Position numbers and translations under genes: made by a program. DNA of 64,000 nucleotides. It comes from Mesodorylaimus sp. YZB2_4 (taxonomy: Eukaryota > Nematoda > Enoplea > Dorylaimida > Dorylaimidae). This document shows positions 48,037 to 59,986 of the stretch, one piece after another. The stretch lies in NCBI GenBank assembly GCA_030248295.1, contig JASANH010000606.1:1178001-1242000 (forward strand), read 5' to 3'. The notes below the pieces were generated by a model, which saw only the letters and a program-made list of their open reading frames with translations, did not search any database and was not told where the DNA came from. Numbering within the stretch: position 1 is the first letter of the stretch; the number at the start of each line of letters is the position of its first letter.

Positions 48037-51000
48037 TCTTGATCCACTTCCCGCTCGATAATTGCCTGATCGACAGCAACACGAATGACCGGAAACGAGA
48101 AGAAGGAAAAGAAAAGAAACCACTTCAGGACGTGAAGAATGTGATGCGCAGGCGGCTCCTGCTTATGACGAAACGGCGGGTTTTAAATACTGGGAAGGCA
48201 GAGGGACAGGACTAGTAAAGCTCTAGCTATCTTACAATTAGAAGAATCGAGTAATGCGCCTAAGTTCAGTCCTTCATTCAAATCATTATCTTGCGGTGGT
48301 TATAGCCTGGGAAGGAGATAATCTGGCTCAGCTGGACGGTGTCTGCTAGAGAGCGGGAATTAGTTTCTTTGCATTGTTTATTGCCGGTCGGTCTCCTTAT
48401 TATCTTTTTTCGGAGCGCGACTTTGACTGCCAGTTTTGCAGTTTGTTTGCATCTGAAGGTCATCGGACACGGTGGTAAGTATAGAGTAGTACCGTGCCTA
48501 TATGCCGAGCCATATGTTATTTCTGCCTGTGCTGCAGTCCCTTCGACCCTTGACAATGGCCATTGACAATGAGCCATGTCGGCAGTTTTTCTGCATCCCT
48601 GGTTTTGATTTCAGCATCATGCTTCCGCTGGCAGGCCTCGGCTTGAGACAAGGGTGATCTTGGCAGTTTGGTTTCGGTGCAATCGACGACTGGCAACGAA
48701 GTGCGGTGGGGTGGATGGGCGAGGATGTCACCGCCCTGCTCGAAGCCAAAGTTGGAGACGGTAAGCGGATCTTCTTAACGTAGTTCATTACGCATATGCA
48801 AACACACCAGGTGCACTTGCTGCGGGTAGGCTTGCAGGCATAATCACGAAGGGCCTTTCGATGAGCCTGGCTAGTGTGTTTGGCTGACCCGTTTGCTAGT
48901 CTAGCCGTCTTGTTTAGGCATTGAGAGTGACAGATAAGTAGCCCGGCGTGGAGGATGTATGGTGTGAGCTAAGCAAGTGGGTGCTCGGTGATTACGTATT
49001 GATCGTAGACACCATCCAGCGCAATGGCAGCTGCGCCTCAAGGCTACGCTGGACGTTCGAGCCTCGCCGAGTCGAGTCGAGTCGGGGCGGCATTTGTGTT
49101 CCAAATGAGAACTAGCGCTCTCCTACTCCCTCTCAGCCTGGCCGGATGCCTGAAACGCAAAGCGGGCGAAAAGAAGAATCTATGGCGCGGAGGGAAAGAG
49201 CGTTATCAACATCGGACTCGCCTCGCCCGGTCGTCGACCGCCGTCGTCGTGGCATCGCGATGACATTAAAAAACCCGTCCTCACTAGCCTCCTACCATTG
49301 TAGGTGATAGCAGCAGGACTGTTCGCGGCCAAAGCACCTCTGGTCCCGACCTGAACCATGTTTACGCGCGCCCAGGCACCATGAATTCTGTTTGAGCGTT
49401 CACTCTTGGCGTTGCAGGAGGCTATCGATCGGTTGGTTGATCCTACTTCAGTCCTGCACACCTCCTGGACAATGTGATCCCACACTTGGTCCACATGATT
49501 ACACGTCTAATGAATTCGAGAAACCCTGTCTTTTGTGTGTCTCTGTCCCTATTCTTGGGCGTCTGACACTGGTGCAAATTGTTTCGTGGACTGGACAAGC
49601 TTAGCCTAATGGGTTCGTGCTGGCGTCGATATCGCTCGCCCGCCCATAAACCATTGTTAACCCGAGAAGTAAGTGACTCAGGACAGGAATAGTAGGTGGC
49701 CAGAGTAGGTGGGTATTTCTGTCTGTCTTGTTTGTTTTTCTATCGAGGCATTTTTGCTCAAAGTCAAGTTTTGGTTGGACAGAGCGCGGCTAGACTGTTT
49801 CAAATAATTTTGAAACGCGTCAAGGTTAGGGTGCGAAATTTGAAATGAGGAACTCGTTTATTGGCGCTGCACTCTACGCCTTGCGCAGTAGATGGACTGG
49901 CAGTTTCACTCTGCGCTCTTTCGGCAATGGTCAAACAAGAGTGTAGGTGCTCGACGTTAGTACAGTCCACGGCCAACTCGTCCCACACACTACATCGTAC
50001 TGTGACAGGTGCGCGTCTGGTTTTAGAGTCTGCCTTGTCTGCGGTCGAAGAGTGGAAATAGTGTTGACGATTTCATTGTCAAAAAGTGATGATTGCCATC
50101 TATTATCGCCCAAGAGTGGAGGTCGATGCCTTTTCTCTCCATCCCCATGTTCGCTTCGAATCTGTCTTTCCGAGATACGAGGGTGGATGGACCAGTCATT
50201 GCCGGGCTAAGCAGCTGTCGCTGTCGTTTCGGTGATTGTTGTTCTTGGTGGATTTAGTTGTTCATTGTTCCTTTTTCAAGGTCTTCTTAGCCTTGCCATT
50301 CCCCCTCGACCGTTTCATGAAGTGTCCCGTTTAACCTTATCTGACGGTATCGTGCTTATTTGCCCCGATCGTGTATGACAGATTCACAATATTCGTTATG
50401 CCTATGGCCGCGGGTTAGTAAGTGCGAATGAGGAAGAGAGGGCAGAGTGATGGCCAGCAGCAGGAAGCTTACCAGCTCCGTTCCGTCATGACTGGCTGTC
50501 TCATGGATGCCGTCAGTCGAGTGCGTGATGCCAATGAATAACAACCAGGAACTGGCATGGCCCATGTTGGCAACGCAATTACCATGTTTACTAGGCAGGC
50601 TCCCCGGGGAGATTGTTTCAAAAAGGGGATAGGGGCAAAGTGCTTTATGCTTCCTATGTTTGCAGTACAAGGATTCTTCGTGTTCCTCGTCACTGCTTGA
50701 TTCTTCCAAAGTTGTCACTCCGAGCATGCAGGGAGGGAGGGGAGCCATGACATGCTTACTTGCAGGAGTTAACTGTGTTAGCCAGTAGTGAGGGTTCGAT
50801 TCCCGCTCGGGTCATATTTTTTATTCTTTTTTTCGACACACTGTTGATTGTGAGCCGTTTCTACAGTATTTTTGTGTTTGTACTGCAGCATGCTGCACAC
50901 GGACACGTGTGTCGTTAAACAGTTGTGCCTTTCTGTCTGTGATCGTGTGCAGGAACGGCTGCGTGCATGCCTCACGTTTTGATGAATGACCTTGTGTTGC

Positions 51001-52227
51001 GTGAAATTTGAGTGAGGAAGCTGTCAATATTTTTAAACTTGGCTCTGTCGGACCATCTCATAAATGCATAATTCCATCTGAGGTTTTTATGGCTGACTTT
51101 GCTTTCCCGTGTGCACGTGGCCGGGTATTTCATTTCGATGGTGGCGATCGATAGAGTGCACGAAAAGTGAATGTGGTTGTATGTATTCGCTTGCATTGGC
51201 AACTTGAAACGAGGCTGGCAAGTTTGATTTGAGCGAGCCGAGATGTGGACGTAATGGTAGGGGCGACTGGGGTGGGTCTTGTTGACGCTGGCCGGTTGGC
51301 GCGGCTACTATTACCAGCTTGGAAAGGATCGAGTGTAGGGTTTCCCGTGGAGAGGGGCCAGTCGATTCGATCCGAGGCCCCGGAGGGTTGGCTGCCTTCC
51401 TGGCTGTGCCCAGTGCATGGCCGGAAATGAAGGGTGTTTGCATGAGGGCCGTAAGGAAGTCCCATTGCTCGGATTGTCAACACAGCCCGAAGCCAGTTGT
51501 TGCTTTTGTCCATGGTCATTGTATTGCTTGTATTCATTTCGTTAGCCTTGGCCGTTTGCATTTTGAAGACGGTCCTTTTCCCGAGTCCATTTCTGTGGCT
51601 TTCTTAGTAGGGGTGCATATGTGCGCGGGGGATGGGTGGGTGGTGGAGATAATGTGCGGCCAGGTTTCCTTTAGCATCATATGATTTGGTTTTTTCAGCT
51701 CTGGTGGGCGTGTCTGACGTTTAAGGTCAGTCGATTGGTCTGGCAGGACGTTCCGGTTGGGTGGCCTTGTTGGCGCGGACGTGGTCGTCGGTTGAACTCG
51801 TTCAAGCGTTGATTGCATTCTGCCCACGCGCTGCTTCAAGTTGAATTGGTTTTCTGGCACGGGCCCTGCATTTTTTTGTGGACTGGGCGCAGCTGGCTCG
51901 CTTGTAAGCAGGGTCGAATCCGTCGATTAGCGTTGCCTCCCAAAGAACCCATGACCGACCAGCTGCCGCCATTGACACCGCCTCCATTTTCTTTGTTCGT
52001 ACGGCATAAATTGGCGGAAATTTGCACGGGCGGAAAACGAAGGACTTACTGGGTGGGTACAGTTTGCATTGGAAGGAGACCAGTGAAGGCCACGCATGTT
52101 CGAGGGTACATAAGACGGGTGGCCTTGCTCACTCATTACGAGCATTAAGCAGTGAGCACAGAGCGAAACCTTAAACTCCTGTGCAGTATACCATGTGAAA
52201 TCCTGTCGTCAGTGCCCATGATTTCAG
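48037..52227. other. 4.2 kb without a supported gene
   Basis: The plus strand is visibly GT-rich for long parts, which creates long proline/threonine-rich minus-strand frames (for example 51130-51561 and 51534-51860) without family resemblance. A B-box-like tail is at 50788-50815. The first exon of the FBXL20-like gene, about 10 codons, must be somewhere upstream of 52228 and was not found. Confidence 0.5.
50788..50815 (+). repeat. tRNA/SINE-like B-box tail
   Basis: GGGTTCGATTCCCGCTCGGG is an almost perfect tRNA T-arm (B box GGTTCGATTCC). The 70 bases upstream do not fold as a tRNA, and no matching acceptor strand is present. It resembles the minus-strand stretch at 36095-36135, so a tRNA-derived SINE is the likely source. 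Confidence 0.3.
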
Positions 52228-54220
52228 GTCAGCCTAACAACTTTGCTGCCCTTGGAGGACGAACTGATCAACAAGAAGCTTCCCAAAGAACTGCTGATAC
52301 GGTAAGTCGGTGCATGCCCGGTCTCCTATCCCCCACTGAGGGAGCTGCCGGTTGCAGCACCTTCTCGTACCTGGATCTCGTAAGCTTGTGCCGCTGCGCT
52401 CAAGTATGTAAACATTGGAACACGCTAGCCTTGGACGGTAGCAACTGGCAAAATGTTGACTTATTCAGCTTTCAAAAGGATATCAAGGTAAGCAGGGACT
52501 GTTCGGGTCGAGTGCAACGGGCGAGTATTCACGCTTCAGGGAACGGTGGTAGAAAATTTGGCGAAACGTTGCGGCGGCTTTTTGAAAAAGCTTAGCTTAC
52601 GCGGATGCGAGAGTGTTCAAGATGGTGCTTTGGAGTAAGAGTCCGCTCCGTTTACTGGTCGAGGTAACGGGGCTTCATGAGTGGCTTTTATGCTCAGGAT
52701 ATTTTCCAAAAAGTGCAATTTTATCGAAGAATTAAATTTGGAAAAATGTAAACGCTTAACGGACTTGTAAGTAATCGGATGAAGGAGACGTGTTTTGGAT
52801 AATGGGACCTGCTGGGTTCGGTTTAGAACTTGCGATAGTCTGGGCAAGTATTGCAGACGATTGCGCCTGCTCAATTTGGACAGTGTGTCGTTGATAACGG
52901 AGAAGGGACTCAAGTCTCTCAGGTAAGGCCGAGAGTGCTCCTGTCGTGGCCGCCTATGGCATCTCGTGTGTTGCAGCCACGGCTGTGCACAGTTGCAGTG
53001 GTTGAACATTTCCTGGTGCAGCAGAATCCAGGATGACGGTCTGCACGCCTTGGCCAATGGATGTCTCTTGTTGATGGCATTGATTTGCAAAGGATGTGTT
53101 GGTGTAAGTTTGCGGGGGGGGGATTAAAGTGTAATTTGCATTGATTTCATTTCAGTTTACGGACGATGGAATTCGTGAGATTGCCCGAAATTGCCACGAT
53201 TTGCGGGTTTTTAATTTGCATAGCTGTTTTGTACGTGTGGTGACGCTGTGTTTTTTGCCTGGTTTTTCAATCCCTACGGCCTTTCAGCATTTGACTGACC
53301 AAACCGCTCAGTATTTGGCCGATGGATGTCACCAGTTGGAGTATTTATGTTTGTCTTCATGTGCGCATATCACGGACCGAGCGTTGCAAGCCTTGTCGCG
53401 GGGCTGCCAGCTTCTAAAGTGAGTGCGAGTGTTTGGAATGCCTTGTAAAGAGTACGTGGTGTACTGGATTTTAGGGATTTGGAAGTGTCCGGTTGTTCGC
53501 TGGTGACTGATGGCGGTTTCAATGCGTTGGCTAAAGTAAGCTGGTTCAGGCGGGCAGCGATGGTTGCTGATCCAGGGCCTAGACGTGACTGATATATTTT
53601 ATAGAGCTGTCACGACATGGAGCGGATGGATCTGGAAGATTGTAGTCAGGTAAGCACCTAGTGTTTGCGATTGCTCCCTCCAAGTACCCCTCAGTGGATT
53701 TTAGCTGACGGATCAGACGCTTGCTCACTTGGCCACCGGATGTCCGAACTTGGTGCAGTTGGTGAGGGGTCCCTTTTGTGTGCTAATTTGATTTGGACGT
53801 GGCCTGATAGATGTCAGAGGATGGCAGCCATGTGTCGTGTGTTCTAGACTCTGTCTCACTGCGATTTGATCACGGACGATGGAATTCGTCATTTGAGCAT
53901 GGGTCTGGGCACATACGATCGATTACGAGTCCTGGAGTTGGACAACTGCCCCTTGATCACCGACGAAGCATTGGAGTACTTGCGAGAGTGCCACGCGTTA
54001 GAGCGTGTGGAACTATACGATTGCCAGTTGATCACGCGGTCTGGAATTCGACGATTCAAGGTGACAAGTGCCCCCCTGGGCTGTCAGAGACTAACCTGGC
54101 CTTGCTTTACAGCAGTACCTGCCAAACGTGACTGTCCACGCTTACTTTGCTCCCGCAACTCCGCCTGCACAAGTTGGCCGTAGCCAGAGACGCTATTGCC
54201 GATGCTGCTCGATATCTTAG
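52228..54220 (+). CDS. FBXL20: F-box/leucine-rich repeat protein FBXL20/FBXL2 (first exon not found)
   Basis: Thirteen exons keep phase, 426 residues: 52228-52301, 52358-52487, 52540-52634, 52698-52766, 52827-52922, 52977-53103, 53156-53230, 53288-53418, 53475-53535, 53605-53649, 53705-53761, 53848-54060 and 54113-54220. The F-box reads INKKLPKELLIR, then FSYLDLVSLCRCAQVCKHWN and ALDGSNWQNVDLF. About eleven cysteine-type LRRs follow (LSLRGCESVQDGALE, LNISWCSRIQDDGL, LSHCDLITDDGIRHLS). The C-terminal block VTVHAYFAPATPP, SRQRYCRCCSIS matches FBXL2/20 and ends in a CaaX box, CSIS, for farnesylation. The protein is the substrate receptor of an SCF (SKP1-CUL1) ubiquitin ligase at membranes. Human FBXL20 has 436 residues, so only a short first exon is missing. 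Confidence 0.96.
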
Positions 54221-54575
54221 GCTGACGAGGAGTGAGGAAGAAGATGGGTTCGGCGGCTGCAATTTCCAAATGCACTGCTCTCCCGTTTTAGCCTGCTTGT
54301 TTCGACAGCGCACAAAACGCACCTAGATCGAGATTGGCCATTTGGTTTCATGCTGACATTTTATGGTCCCGTGTTTCGCTTACAGTCCGCCTGTACTCTT
54401 ATGTGCACAACCTATCCACGCGCAGTTATTTGTTCCGGTGACGATGAGACATGTGGGGGCCTTTCTTACGTGTATAGATCAACTCAACTATTTTCTTATG
54501 TGAACTTTTTGTAAGTACGAAAAAGTTATTTGCAGAAAGAATACAATCATTTTGAATGAAGAGAAAGTGACAGAA

Positions 54576-56339
54576 TCATGCATCTTCCATTTCCACATCT
54601 GACAAGGCATCGTCGCCTTGGCTGATCATCTTTTGCATTTGTGGTTTCTTCGACGAAGATCCTGGGACGCGAACTTTTGGAGGGGACAAGGTGGGTGGTT
54701 CCGGGAAGGGAGTTTTCCATGTGTCGTTCAAAATATCCATGGCCTTGGTGAGTAAGGCCGTCACAAAGGCGTCGTCGCGTTTTAATGACAATGACTGGTG
54801 GAAATAATCGACGGCCACATCGAATTCTTCCAAGAACATGTGCAGATAGCCGATGGCCGCCAGCGTGGACGCATTGCGGGGTGCCAGACGTAATGCTCTT
54901 CGATGGTAATCCAGTGCTTCGTTGTACCGTCTCAGCTTGCGCATGACATGGCCGAGATTGTTGAGCAATTGTTCCCACATCGTTCCGACACCCACCACTT
55001 TCTCCGCTCGTCGAAAATAGTCCTCGGCCTTGGCATAATTTTCCAAACGGAAGAACAATACGCCCAGTTCGTGAAGTCCATACGGATCGTCGGGCGACAT
55101 GGCTTGCGCTTGAGAGAAGAACTTTTCAGCCAATCGGAGATTATTGGTCAGCGAATACTCCAAGCCGACGTACATTAAAGGTAGGTGGCAACTGCTCATC
55201 ACCTTGGCCGCCTTCACGTAACAATTCATAGCTTGATCGTGCTCTTGTTCGACGGCGAAACTGTGCCCGTATCCAATCCAACTCGAGCCGTGCTGAGGAT
55301 CCAGGAGGGTGCACTTGTGAAAGAATCGTTTTGCCGCTTCGAAATTCCCGATCGAATAATAATAGCAGGCCACGGCGTACCAGGAAATGAGCAGATCCGG
55401 AAAGGAATCGATCAATTTATGAGCCAAGCTGAACAATTCGGTTGTCTTCGATAGCGCCACCAAATTGGCCACGTGGACGGGCAACGCATCCGAATGATAT
55501 TCCTCGTGAGTCAAGATTTTCAAAGTCAAATTGTAAGAATCTCTGAAATTCGATTGATAATAAAGCCTTTCGGCACTGCCAGCCATCACCGACAAGTTGG
55601 ATGCCAGCTTCTTCTTCAGTTCGTTGTTGCCTCCGCCATCGTCCATGCAAGTGTCAATGAGCGGCTCGGAAAACGAGGTCTTGGCCGCCTTGCTCCTGTA
55701 CAGAAACTCGGACAATTTGCACAATCCCGCATTTGATCGATTCGAAACCAGATCCATATCGAACAATCGATTAAGCAGATCTCGTTCCTCCGCCTCCGTC
55801 AACATGTGCCGACGAACCAGACGCTCGAATGCTTCGACGCAAGACGAATCGCGGAGCAGGCACTGCTTGTAGGCATTGGCAGCTTGTTGCCTGTTCTCTA
55901 GTTTCTCGTAAGCCTTTCCCAACAAGACTAACATTCCCGTCTCGACCTTGCACTCGCTCGAGTACTGCATCAAGACGGCCTTGTCTTCGGGCGACAGCGA
56001 CGAGGCGGCCACCCGACAGGACGTGCTGAACATACCCGATATGTCGTTCACACCCGCTCCCTCCATCAGTTGAACCACGTCCTCGTACTGGCGATTAGCG
56101 AACATGCACTGAGCACCAAAATACTGAAACACTTTGTGCGCCTTGAGCAGGCCACGGTGCTGAAGGAAACTGAGTGCCCGAAGATGCTGGCCGAGTTCGA
56201 TCAAACAGCGAATATAAGCCAGCACGTCGGCCACATTCTCCGATGACAAGCTCATCATCACATCGGCCCAGAACAATGCGCTTTCCCATTGCAACCCGTT
56301 CGTGTATTGCTTCACCAGTCCCCGAATATTCGTCTCCAT
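54576..56339 (-). CDS. CDC16: CDC16/APC6, TPR subunit of the anaphase-promoting complex
   Basis: One uninterrupted coding exon of 587 codons from ATG 56339 (METNIRGLVKQYTNGLQWES). The following SALFWADVMMSLS and the TPR array match CDC16. Diagnostic blocks are AYEKLENRQQAANAYKQCL, LPVHVANLVALSKTTELFSL, WIGYGHSFAVEQEHDQAMNC, YSLTNNLRLAEKFFSQAQAM, LLNNLGHVMRKLRRYNEALD and AAIGYLHMFLEEFDVAVDYF. The protein is part of the APC/C TPR lobe, which holds coactivators while the complex ubiquitylates cyclins and securin. The tail is acidic (GDDALSDVEMEDA). The ATG comes nine bases after an acceptor (GCAG at 56349-56352), so the leader is spliced. An in-frame ATG upstream of that acceptor is rejected. 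Confidence 0.97.
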   Translation of the reverse strand: METNIRGLVKQYTNGLQWESALFWADVMMSLSSENVADVLAYIRCLIELGQHLRALSFLQHRGLLKAHKVFQYFGAQCMFANRQYEDVVQLMEGAGVNDISGMFSTSCRVAASSLSPEDKAVLMQYSSECKVETGMLVLLGKAYEKLENRQQAANAYKQCLLRDSSCVEAFERLVRRHMLTEAEERDLLNRLFDMDLVSNRSNAGLCKLSEFLYRSKAAKTSFSEPLIDTCMDDGGGNNELKKKLASNLSVMAGSAERLYYQSNFRDSYNLTLKILTHEEYHSDALPVHVANLVALSKTTELFSLAHKLIDSFPDLLISWYAVACYYYSIGNFEAAKRFFHKCTLLDPQHGSSWIGYGHSFAVEQEHDQAMNCYVKAAKVMSSCHLPLMYVGLEYSLTNNLRLAEKFFSQAQAMSPDDPYGLHELGVLFFRLENYAKAEDYFRRAEKVVGVGTMWEQLLNNLGHVMRKLRRYNEALDYHRRALRLAPRNASTLAAIGYLHMFLEEFDVAVDYFHQSLSLKRDDAFVTALLTKAMDILNDTWKTPFPEPPTLSPPKVRVPGSSSKKPQMQKMISQGDDALSDVEMEDA

Positions 56340-56775
56340 AATGGACACCTGCAACGAAAACATGGTCACACACAGAAAATGAGTGCGCCCACCAGCACCA
56401 AAGAACATAAGAGCGAGACCAACGCATTAAACACGCAATCACCGCCCACTCATGGTCCAAAATCTTTATTTCCGGAAAAGTATTGAGCGAATTTCAAGAT
56501 TCTCACTACACCGAAGCAACAATTTTCACTAGTAAGCAAAAGAACGCACAAATGACAGTGACTCACTGAGGCCACCGAGTTGACCCGTCATCATGTTAAC
56601 GGCAAGACAAACGTATCGAGTACAGTCCAGAACGCCGTCCACACAGGAAAGATCATATCCTTTCAAGACTAGTCTCCATACAGACCACTATTTGAAAAAG
56701 CACTCATTCCTTACACGTAAAAATATGCGACCAACACTCCGTCTTTCCATACACCAGCTGCAAGTAGTCGATTCG

Positions 56776-59700
56776 CTATTTCATTTGAGGATCGCAAAAG
56801 ACATATTTGCCGCTATTAATGAATCCGGCCCAAGCTGAAATGAAAGTCCCTGATTAGTGTCATCCTCGCACAGACTCCCAAGCCAAACAAGCCACACGGC
56901 CACGGTTGCTCAAAATGTCTTACGCTTAGAGGCTTGCGCCAGCCAGTGAGAAACTTCATAAAATAATAGTACTGTACCTACTGCGCCTTATGCCAGGAGG
57001 AGCAACGCGGGTTGGTGGAGGCCACCTCTCAAACCAAAATTTGTGCAATTCGAAGATTTGTTTTCAAAAAGTGAAGACGCGCGCAGTGTGGTTTTTACCT
57101 ATCATATGCCTGTCACGTGTTCATGCCAGTTATGACCATATACTGCGCGTATCTACTCACAATTAGACCCTGAGACCTAGCTTGCGCTGTTTCCGTGCTA
57201 ATTCACGCCGGTGGACAAAAGAATGCCAAATTTTGCCCGCGTGGCTCGTCAAGATTTACCCTGTCAGTGTGACCGGCCTGAGCATAGACATCGGGAACAC
57301 CCAAACTCAGACTTACCTTGTGCGGCGAAAGCCACCATTTCTTCGTAGGCCTTGTCTTGCTGAGCGCCGCCCTGCATAGCAGATGGCTTGAGACCACGGT
57401 TCCATTCCAGCCGCGCATTCCCGCTTGCACAAAAGCGCGGGTCGGACTCGACAGGCAACGATACAGTCGAGGTATTTAGTACATCATCTTTGGCAGACTG
57501 AGCTGACACTGACATCGAACGCGCCATCACTTCATCGATGGCCTTGTCGTCCTCGCTTTCACCGTAAACAAAACTGAAATTGTACATGACGTTTGAGAGC
57601 GGAGCCGACGAATCCAGGAATTGTACACGAGGACCAGAATTTCCACCACCATCACTCGTTCTCGCACTCGTTCCTTTGACCATACCGGGTGTTTCTCCGT
57701 TGTTGCAAGAATCGAATATCATTTGCAGCATCTCTTTCCCGCATCCAGCCACGGCTGCGGGTGGTTCGCGTTCGGTTCCACCAGACGGTCCGGTATTCTC
57801 AATAACGAGATTTGAAGCACTGTCGGAAGAGATGAACACGAATGCCGTTTCATCGAGTCCGTGTTCCATGACGTCCTTGGTGGGAGGTAAAGTAACCACT
57901 TCGTCCATTTTCCCTGTACGCTTTTCGTCTCCACCGACGGCACGGTCACGAGGCGTGTCCGTACTGGACGTAGAAGACAGTAATGGAAAGTCGAAGGGAT
58001 TCTTCACGTCCACCGTCGGTGTCTCCTTGGCAAAGGGCGCCGTTGGAATGTTCTTCGACTGCACGCTTTTTGGAGAATCATTCACTGAATCTGACTCTTT
58101 CTTCATGGATTGGTCGAAACCTTCTTTGGCCTTTACTCGATCTTGATTAGGAGGGCGGACCAAACTGATGGCCGCAGCCACATTTGCATAAGACAGCTTT
58201 CCGCCAGCAGCGTCCCCCTCGACGCTCGAAAACGAAGCATTGTTAAACTCGGATTCGGCATTATCGATGGTTTGCGAAACGATCGTCGTGACTTCCGATA
58301 TGGCCCCGCTTCGTGTTTTCATTTGGAGAGAATAGGTCGATGCGGATGACACTGATGAGCCTTTGGCCTGTACGGCGGTGAAGTAAGAGTAGTCGTACGA
58401 ATTGCGGCGTTGGCGTTCGCCTTGCGGCAGTTGAACGGCGCCAAATGCGTTATGAGAGGCTGGAGGCGGCGTCGTCGCACGTTTGCCTTTCGGTGAGCTC
58501 CACACACGGACATCCAAACGCGGTTGACGTTGCTTGCGACTGTGCACAGTGACGAAGTGTTCTTTTTCGTCCGTGGACGTCTGATTCGATGGACAGAGAT
58601 CACTTTGTAAAGCTAATTCTTCCTTTTGCAAACGCTCGGCCAAGGCTGCGTCACCAGCCGGTTCCAATCCAATCTCGTTCTCCTTGGGGGTGCTCAAACT
58701 GTGATCACTCGCATCCGACGTCTTCAATCCATTGGCTGAACCTTTTTCGTCCATGCCCGAGCTTGGAAAAGCGACCACAGCCGACTCGCCATCGAAATTA
58801 CATATTTCACTTTCCTTTTCTTTCTTCTGCACCGCACTGCCATGATCGGAAGGCCCACCTGACTTCTTTTTCGTCTTTTTTCCGTGCTCCTCCCGTTGCT
58901 TTTTCACAGCGACAGTCCCCTCGATATAGGCTACCAGATCCTCCACTTGGTCGTTTCCACGAAATCCATCCACTTCCTCGCTTCGCTTGACGCTTTTGTC
59001 TTCGCGCTGCTTTCGACGCATTTTCACACTTCGCCTGGTAAAAGCGTCTCCATTTCGTTTTTCTGCCTCTGTTTTCGAATCACCATGAACTTCGTCGCTC
59101 GCTGAAAAAACAGTAATTTCACTGGAACTCCTTTTACTCGGGATCTTACAAGAAAACCCTGCAAGGAGCACGATACTTACGGGTGTCACTATCGCGGCGA
59201 AGCTGACTTCGAGAGCGTTGTCTTCGACCACGTTCGCCCTGTTCATTACCGCCAGTAAAGCCGCCGCGGATCGAACGATCATCTCCTTGAAGCATCAAGG
59301 AGGCTCGCTGTTGCAGTTGAAGTGTTTCTGGATATTCCAGGATGTCATCGCCGAATGGAGACCGATCGTTGATATTGGCCAATACCGCCGCGTGATAAGC
59401 TGGCACGGCTTGCGAGCTGCAACGGATAAAAATAATAATTGCCCCGATTCACCTTGTATCAGAACTCAACCCTTTTACCTGGTCTTACGCGAGTCCTCGG
59501 CTACTCTGCACCCTGTTGACTTGTCGTGAATACTTTCTCGATAGCTAGTTCGACCGGTTGGGGAATTTGCTGCTTGATCTTCATCGCCGCTATCGATATA
59601 ACGCAACTGTGGTTCCTTTGCGGTCCCATCCGTGGTATCGTGATCTGGACTTGTATTGCGAGCATTCGATTTCTCGCCGCACATTTCTGAGAAATCGAAT

Positions 59701-59986
59701 GATTGCTGCCCCTAAAAAAAGACGATTTCCCATGTGGTACGTACTACAGAAGTGTTATGCAGCGAAACTTGCATTGAGGGCAGAATTGTGCATTTGCAGT
59801 GGCAACTGCACGGCATCGTCCACTTGGATATTTCCTTTCGGAATGCCGCCGACGTGATTTCGAATCTGAAACACAAAAACAATGGAATTTTGTAGCCTAA
59901 AAACTAGGCGTTTAACTAACCTTGCCCACGTCGTCATTTATTTGCAACTTGAGAGCGCCCAAAAATCGCTCTTCTTTGTTGTCCAT
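56776..59986 (-). CDS. Unrecognised Ser/Asp-rich, probably nuclear or cytoplasmic protein
   Basis: Six exons keep phase, 823 residues: 59921-59986, 59773-59865, 59479-59711, 59181-59416, 57317-59101 and 56776-56834. The second intron starts with GC (AAT|GCAAGT), a GC-AG intron. I do not recognise the family. Visible features: an N-terminus MDNKEERFLGALKLQINDDV and HVGGIPKGNIQVDD, then an Arg/Ser stretch (RGRRQRSRSQLRRDS). Next comes a Lys-rich segment (KKQREEHGKKTKKKSG) after EDLVAYIEGTV, and a long low-complexity Ser/Thr/Asp region. Islands that look conserved are KLSYANVAAAISLV, NSYDYSYFTAVQ and PLSNVMYNFSFVYGESEDD. A short terminal exon reads WAGFINSGKYVFCDPQMK. There is no signal peptide or membrane segment. 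Basic stretches could be nuclear localisation signals. Confidence 0.8.

Noticed and set aside
50720-50815. tRNA gene
   Set aside because: Only the T-arm is convincing; no pairing acceptor stem, D-arm or anticodon stem can be folded upstream.
51130-51860. Pro/Thr-rich minus-strand frames of 108-143 codons
   Set aside because: The plus strand is strongly GT-rich here, which by itself gives long Pro/Thr/Ser frames on the minus strand. No family pattern or splice sites.
57580-58146. 188-codon plus-strand frame
   Set aside because: Antisense shadow of the Ser/Thr-rich exon of the 56.8-60.0 kb gene.
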